Shown piece by piece: positions 60,259 to 64,000 of a stretch of DNA of 64,000 nt. The notes beneath the pieces were generated by a model. It was given only the letters and a program-made list of their open reading frames with translations, ran no database searches and had not been told where the DNA came from. Each line of letters opens with the position of its first letter. The first letter of the stretch is position 1. The stretch lies in the NCBI GenBank assembly GCA_017569305.1, contig CP069418.1, positions 3,224,001 through 3,288,000 on the forward strand, written 5' to 3'. The position numbers and the translations under genes are program-made. This stretch comes from Clostridiales bacterium FE2011. GTDB taxonomy: Bacteria; Bacillota; Clostridia; Christensenellales; Aristaeellaceae.

Positions 60259-60750
60259 ATGGCTAGGAAGGTTTTCTTTAGTTTTCATTATGAAAATGAT
60301 ATATCTAGAGTAATGGTTGTTAGGAATAGATGGGTAACCTATGGTGGACAACTTGCATCACAGGTCATTGATAACGCCGATTTTGAACAAGTAAAACGAC
60401 AAGGTCAAGTTGCAATAGAACGTTGGATAGATAAACAGATGGATGGAACTACTGCAACAATTGTATTGATTGGATCAGAAACCTTACAAAGACCATACGT
60501 ACAATATGAGATATGTAAAAGCATAGAAAGAGGAAATGCTATTATTGGCGTCTACATAAATAATATAAGAAACTTACAAGGTCAAGTTTCAATGCCTTGT
60601 CCTAAACATACAATTATCGGATATTACAAAGACGGAACACCAGCATATTTTGATCAAGTAGCTGATGCAATATACGATTATCATATAAATGAAGGATATA
60701 CAAACTTACATCATTGGATTGAAGATGCAGTGAGGAGAAAGAATGGATAA
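60259..60750 (+). CDS. TIR-like DUF1863 protein (ThsB-like)
   Basis: 163 residues, a single TIR-fold domain. N-terminal strand and loop KVFFSFHYENDISR, a central TATIVLIGSETLQRPYV, and the motif QYEICKSIERGNAIIGVYI whose Glu matches the conserved acidic residue of the family, followed by DYHINEGYTNLHHWIEDA. DUF1863/MTH538-type TIRs include Thoeris ThsB, which makes a cyclic NAD-derived signal upon phage infection. No ThsA is nearby. Instead the ATG of a small membrane protein overlaps its end by 8 bp. The gene is markedly AT-rich compared with its neighbours, suggesting acquisition. Confidence 0.85.
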   Translation: MARKVFFSFHYENDISRVMVVRNRWVTYGGQLASQVIDNADFEQVKRQGQVAIERWIDKQMDGTTATIVLIGSETLQRPYVQYEICKSIERGNAIIGVYINNIRNLQGQVSMPCPKHTIIGYYKDGTPAYFDQVADAIYDYHINEGYTNLHHWIEDAVRRKNG

Positions 60751-61162
60751 AGAAGATAAAAAGATAAAACATCTTGAGATGATAGAAACTGTAATTGAAA
60801 GGATAGGGAATAACAGTTTTCAACTTAAAGGTTGGTCAGTTACTCTTGTTTCTATAATTGGCGCATTATCTGCGCAGGGGTCTGAAAAGAAGTTTTTTTT
60901 GTTGGCTTTTATTCCATTACTAGCATTCTGGATGCTTGACGCTTTTTATCTGCAAATAGAGAGAAAATATAGAGTCCTATATAAACAGGTCTTGGATGAT
61001 AAAATCACAACTTTTGACATGGACATACATGACATAAATACTAACGATGATAAAAATATAGGTTTTCTTCGGTGTATGTTTGCTCAGGTTGAAGGTTGGT
61101 TTTATCTTTCGATAATTGGTGTAGTGATGACATTGGCTATTCTAATAGGTGTATTCCATTAA
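60743..61162 (+). CDS. Small multi-pass membrane protein paired with TIR (candidate effector)
   Basis: 139 residues. A charged N-terminus with a helix IEMIETVIERIGNNSFQLKG-like (about 9-29) is followed by hydrophobic segments at about 30-44, 50-68 and 115-137. Between the second and third lies LDAFYLQIERKYRVLYKQVL and an Asp/Asn-rich loop. I recall similar proteins beside TIR genes but cannot name the family; it is SLATT-like in size and layout without a clear match. It overlaps the TIR stop (ATGGATAA) and shares its AT-rich composition, so the two form one unit. A membrane-disrupting effector triggered by a TIR-made signal is the simplest model; inference. Confidence 0.78.
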   Translation: MDKEDKKIKHLEMIETVIERIGNNSFQLKGWSVTLVSIIGALSAQGSEKKFFLLAFIPLLAFWMLDAFYLQIERKYRVLYKQVLDDKITTFDMDIHDINTNDDKNIGFLRCMFAQVEGWFYLSIIGVVMTLAILIGVFH

Positions 61163-61211
61163 GTAGACTGATTATTGGACTGTGAAATAATATAATTGTT
61201 TAATTGCTTTC

Positions 61212-61241
61212 TTGTCAAAGAAGAAAAGAAAGATATATAAT
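61212..61241 (+). promoter_or_regulatory. Promoter of the PglF-like gene
   Basis: TTGTCA, 18 bp, TATAAT. It lets downstream glycan genes be transcribed independently of the TIR pair. Confidence 0.7.
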
Positions 61242-61306
61242 GTCATCCATCAACAGTTAAGTCTGTTGCTTTTTACAATTATAGTACCAGGCGGAGGATG
61301 AGTATC

Positions 61307-62320
61307 ATGGAGCATATGAAAAAAGAAAACCGCGTATTCAGATTCCTGAGAACAAAGGGATTTATCCTCTTGCTGGATATTATTGCGGTGAACCTGGCCT
61401 ATATTGTTGCGCTACTTCTGCGCTTCTTTGTACACGGGGAGTTCAAGGTCAGCGTTTCATACCTGGATTATTTCTGGAAGATCGCTCCTTTCTATACAGT
61501 GGTCGCAATTGCAGTATTTTTTGTTTTCCGCCTTTACGGTGGATTGACGCAATATGCCGGACTTAATGACTTGAACAGGATCATCAAGGCCCATATTGTG
61601 ACCTCGATCCTCCATGTTGTTATCTCAATTATCGTCCTGGCGGTGATCAAAAAAGAACACAACATTTACCGTATGCCGTTTTCCTATTATGTGATCGGCG
61701 CGGTTCTGCAGTTTATCTATATTACCTTCATTCGGTTTTGGCGTAAAATCTTTATGATTGAGAAAGCCAAGATCGACAGTAAAAAAATGAGTACTGTTCC
61801 GGCTGTTATTATTGGATCCGGAGATCTGGGACAGAAAGTCCTGCACCATCTCGAAAATAATACGCTTTATAAGCCTGTGGCCATTGCCGGTAAGGATAGC
61901 GGCTGGATGATGGATGGCGTTCCGGTTGTTTCTATGGAAGAAATTGAAAGCCAGATCAAGGATAAAGATATCAAGGCCGTTTTCATCGCGGATAAAGATC
62001 TCAACAAGGAACAGCGGGATCATATCAAACAGATATCCGAGGGCCTGGAACTTGATGATTTTACTGGCTATATGAGCAACCAGTCCGGATTCCTGCCCCT
62101 AACTAATCTTCTGGATGTCATGGATATGCCCATTGTGGTGGATGTGGACGGAAAAGAACAATCCTTTGCTTCTGCTGAAGAATGTCTTTCCACATTACCA
62201 GGTGAATATGATGTTGTCAAAGTTCAGGCAACCAAATTGGTGCTGAAGAAGCGGGAAGAAGATACCAGTTGGATGAGAGTCTATCAGGAACAGACAGGCC
62301 GCGAAGTAAGCTACTTCTGA
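61307..62320 (+). CDS. PglF/CapD-like membrane protein lacking the catalytic epimerase domain
   Basis: 337 residues from ATG 61307 (GGCGGAGG nine bases upstream; an in-frame ATG at 61298 abuts it). Four membrane helices (about 12-35, 50-75, 90-110 and 118-140) are followed by a CoA_binding_3-like Rossmann domain (about 155-270: VPAVIIGSGDLGQKVLHHL). Full-length 4,6-dehydratases of the PglF/WbpM type continue with a catalytic SDR domain of about 300 residues; here the protein ends instead. It may be a regulatory or scaffold relative, or a truncated gene whose catalytic part is elsewhere. Confidence 0.8.
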   Translation: MEHMKKENRVFRFLRTKGFILLLDIIAVNLAYIVALLLRFFVHGEFKVSVSYLDYFWKIAPFYTVVAIAVFFVFRLYGGLTQYAGLNDLNRIIKAHIVTSILHVVISIIVLAVIKKEHNIYRMPFSYYVIGAVLQFIYITFIRFWRKIFMIEKAKIDSKKMSTVPAVIIGSGDLGQKVLHHLENNTLYKPVAIAGKDSGWMMDGVPVVSMEEIESQIKDKDIKAVFIADKDLNKEQRDHIKQISEGLELDDFTGYMSNQSGFLPLTNLLDVMDMPIVVDVDGKEQSFASAEECLSTLPGEYDVVKVQATKLVLKKREEDTSWMRVYQEQTGREVSYF

Positions 62321-62405
62321 TAGTGTAAAAAAGCTAAGCAATTCCTATCTCTAAACAATCGAACAAGCAAACAATCCGGAACTACGAAGGGAAGGCTGTT
62401 GATAC

Positions 62406-63713
62406 ATGGATTTCCTGAATGATCCCCGGTTTAATGGAATTACGCCTTTTGATGGCAGAATCTGGCTCTCATCTCCAACAATGCATGGAGATGAGCAGCG
62501 CTATGTGGACGAAGCAATCCGTACCAATTGGGTGAGTACCGTCGGTGCCAACATCAACGAGATCGAAAAAGAACTCGCGGAGTATGTTGGCTGTAAGTAT
62601 GCTGTTGCTCTCAGCTCTGGTACCGCTGCGCTACATCTGGCTACAAAGCTTGCCGGAGAAAGGCTGTATGGTCAGGCAAGACCTGATCAGGGTACATTAG
62701 CCGGAAAAAAAGTTTTCTGTTCTGATGTCACTTTTGATGCCTCGATCAATCCTGTTGCGTATGAAGATGGTGAGGCCATCTTTATTGATACAGAGCGGGA
62801 TACCTGGAATATGGATCCGGCAGCTCTCGAAAAAGCCTTTGAGATGTATCCGGAGGTAAAGCTGATCGTTCTGGCTCATCTGTACGGAACACCTGGCAAG
62901 ATGGATGAGATCCGGAAGATCGCTGACGCTCATGGAGCGTTGATTGTTGAAGATGCAGCGGAATCTCTGGGAGCAAAATACAAGCTCAACGGCCAGTGGG
63001 TTGAAACCGGTATGCTGGCGGATTACGGTTGCATCAGCTTCAACGGAAACAAGATCATTACCGGTTCTTCCGGCGGTATGTTCCTGACTGATTCATTGGA
63101 AGACGCCAATAAGGTAAAGAAATGGTCTACCCAAAGCCGGGAAAACGCATCCTGGTATCAGCATGAAGAGATTGGGTATAACTACCGCATGAGCAACATT
63201 GTTGCCGGTGTCATCCGCGGACAGATCCCGCATCTGGATGAGCACATCGCCCAGAAGAAAAAGATATGGGAACGCTACAAGGAAGGATTTAAAGATCTTC
63301 CCGTGACGATGAATCCCTGGGATGAGGAAAAGTCTGAACCGAACTTCTGGTTGTCCTGCATGCTGATCAATGAAGATGCTATGGCACCGCACGTGAGAAG
63401 TGATAAGGATGAACTCTGGCATTCGGTGAGCGGCATGAGCAGCCCGGGAGAAATTCTGGCAGCGCTGGCAACGTTCCGGGCAGAAGGCCGGCCGATCTGG
63501 AAACCGATGCATATGCAGCCGATTTACCAGATGAATAAGTTTATCACCGTGGAAGGCAACGGTCGGGCCAGGAGCAATGCTTATATTGAAGGTGAAGCGC
63601 CCGATGTGGGAGCAGATCTGTTCAAACGAGGACTGTGTCTGCCGAGTGATAACAAGATGACGACACATCAGCAGGATATAGTGATAGAGATAATCCGCAG
63701 ATGTTTTGAGTAA
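62406..63713 (+). CDS. DegT/DnrJ/EryC1/StrS aminotransferase (PglE-like)
   Basis: 435 residues. A PLP-dependent sugar aminotransferase with AVALSSGTAALHLA (cofactor phosphate site, about 64-77), VEDAAESLGAKY and the PLP Lys in SFNGNKIITGSSGGM (about 213-227). Family members aminate UDP-4-keto-sugars; with a PglC-like transferase directly downstream, synthesis of a bacillosamine-type diamino sugar is plausible. The UDP-4-keto donor would need a 4,6-dehydratase, and the linked PglF-like protein lacks that domain. Confidence 0.9.
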   Translation: MDFLNDPRFNGITPFDGRIWLSSPTMHGDEQRYVDEAIRTNWVSTVGANINEIEKELAEYVGCKYAVALSSGTAALHLATKLAGERLYGQARPDQGTLAGKKVFCSDVTFDASINPVAYEDGEAIFIDTERDTWNMDPAALEKAFEMYPEVKLIVLAHLYGTPGKMDEIRKIADAHGALIVEDAAESLGAKYKLNGQWVETGMLADYGCISFNGNKIITGSSGGMFLTDSLEDANKVKKWSTQSRENASWYQHEEIGYNYRMSNIVAGVIRGQIPHLDEHIAQKKKIWERYKEGFKDLPVTMNPWDEEKSEPNFWLSCMLINEDAMAPHVRSDKDELWHSVSGMSSPGEILAALATFRAEGRPIWKPMHMQPIYQMNKFITVEGNGRARSNAYIEGEAPDVGADLFKRGLCLPSDNKMTTHQQDIVIEIIRRCFE

Positions 63714-63725
63714 GGGAGAAACGAA

Positions 63726-64000
63726 ATGGGACATGAACCATACGGCATATACGAACGGTTTATAAAAAGACCTCAGGATTTCTTGTGTTCCCTTATTGCC
63801 ATTATTGCTTTTTCTCCGGTGTTTCTTATTGTTGCTTTTTTGGTGAGAATAAAACTTGGATCACCTGTGCTATTTAAGCAAGATAGACCTGGAAAAGATA
63901 ATAAGGTTTTTAAGCTTTATAAATTTAGAACTATGACAGATAAAAGAGATGATGATGGAAGGTTGTTACCTGATTCTGAAAGATTACCCCAATTCGGCCG
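63726..64000 (+). CDS. Sugar transferase, PglC/WcaJ family (3' truncated by window)
   Basis: 91 codons are visible from ATG 63726 (AAGGGAGAAACG upstream) to the window end. One N-terminal re-entrant membrane helix with the expected Pro (CSLIAIIAFSPVFLIVAF, about 20-38) precedes the conserved GSPVLFKQDRPGKDNKVFKLYKFRTM-type stretch of monotopic phosphoglycosyl transferases. It should load the first sugar phosphate on undecaprenyl phosphate. Located 12 bp after the aminotransferase gene, in the same operon. Confidence 0.93.
   Translation, partial: MGHEPYGIYERFIKRPQDFLCSLIAIIAFSPVFLIVAFLVRIKLGSPVLFKQDRPGKDNKVFKLYKFRTMTDKRDDDGRLLPDSERLPQFG

Noticed and set aside
60259..61162. Canonical Thoeris system
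   Set aside because: The TIR resembles ThsB, but no ThsA (SIR2-SLOG, macro-TM or similar) is present; the partner is only 139 residues without a ligand-binding domain that I can recognise.

Overview
The window looks like the chromosome of a moderately GC-rich Bacillota of class Clostridia, probably a gut or rumen organism; an Aristaeella-like lineage would fit, but that is inference. Reasons: an Asp23/AmaP/DUF2273/NusB cluster, a CggR-type glycolytic regulator, an L10 leader before rplJ-rplL, a YtrA-type regulator with ABC exporter, meso-DAP synthesis (dapF), consensus sigma-A promoters, and both a bacterial and an archaeal-type aspartyl-tRNA synthetase. Intergenic spaces are packed with small dispersed repeats.

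Layout. 1-4.4 kb: the 3' end of a Clp-like AAA+ ATPase, a partner of unknown function, and a CtpE-like P-type ATPase on the minus strand broken by one in-frame TAA. 4.5-9.7 kb: tRNA-Thr(GGT), a YtrA/ABC exporter operon under a promoter boxed by inverted repeats, a GntR/UTRA regulator, two small envelope-type proteins, and dapF. 9.7-13.5 kb (minus): two exported proteins, then rplJ-rplL with the L10 leader. 14-30.8 kb (plus): housekeeping genes in short operons (SH3/PG-binding protein, archaeal-type aspS2, hisS, aspS, asp23-amaP-DUF2273-nusB-tsaD-like, folD-xseA-xseB-ispA, a membrane protein, cysteine desulfurase-thiI). These are separated by covarying hairpin arrays and other palindromic repeats.

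30.8-39.85 kb is a mobile-element zone around cggR, pgk and tpiA. Three nearly identical IS3-family copies (1475, 1474 and 1475 bp) each sit in the centre of a REP-like palindrome with a GGGGAC-W-GTCCCC core, with 3-bp target duplications. Two of them, in opposite orientations, bracket a REP-associated tyrosine transposase (RAYT) that is itself framed by inverted REP doublets. A second, different RAYT with its own REP family lies at 44.0-44.9 kb.

39.85-49.9 kb (minus): an RsbW-like kinase, a 1081-residue secreted surface protein, and an NHLM-type bacteriocin export operon (C39 peptidase-ABC, second ABC, short HlyD-like protein) without a visible precursor. 50.9-64 kb (plus): a cell-surface glycan locus. 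It holds a Wzz-BY-kinase fusion, a secreted protein of nearly 2000 residues built from ~32-residue GYA/YD repeats, an LCP-family protein, a LoaP/NusG-like antiterminator, an AT-rich inserted pair (TIR-like DUF1863 protein plus small multi-pass membrane protein), a PglF-like protein lacking its catalytic domain, a PglE-like aminotransferase and the start of a PglC-like sugar transferase. The most promising candidates for undescribed biology are the TIR/membrane pair, the IS3-in-REP/RAYT arrangement, and the covarying hairpin arrays.
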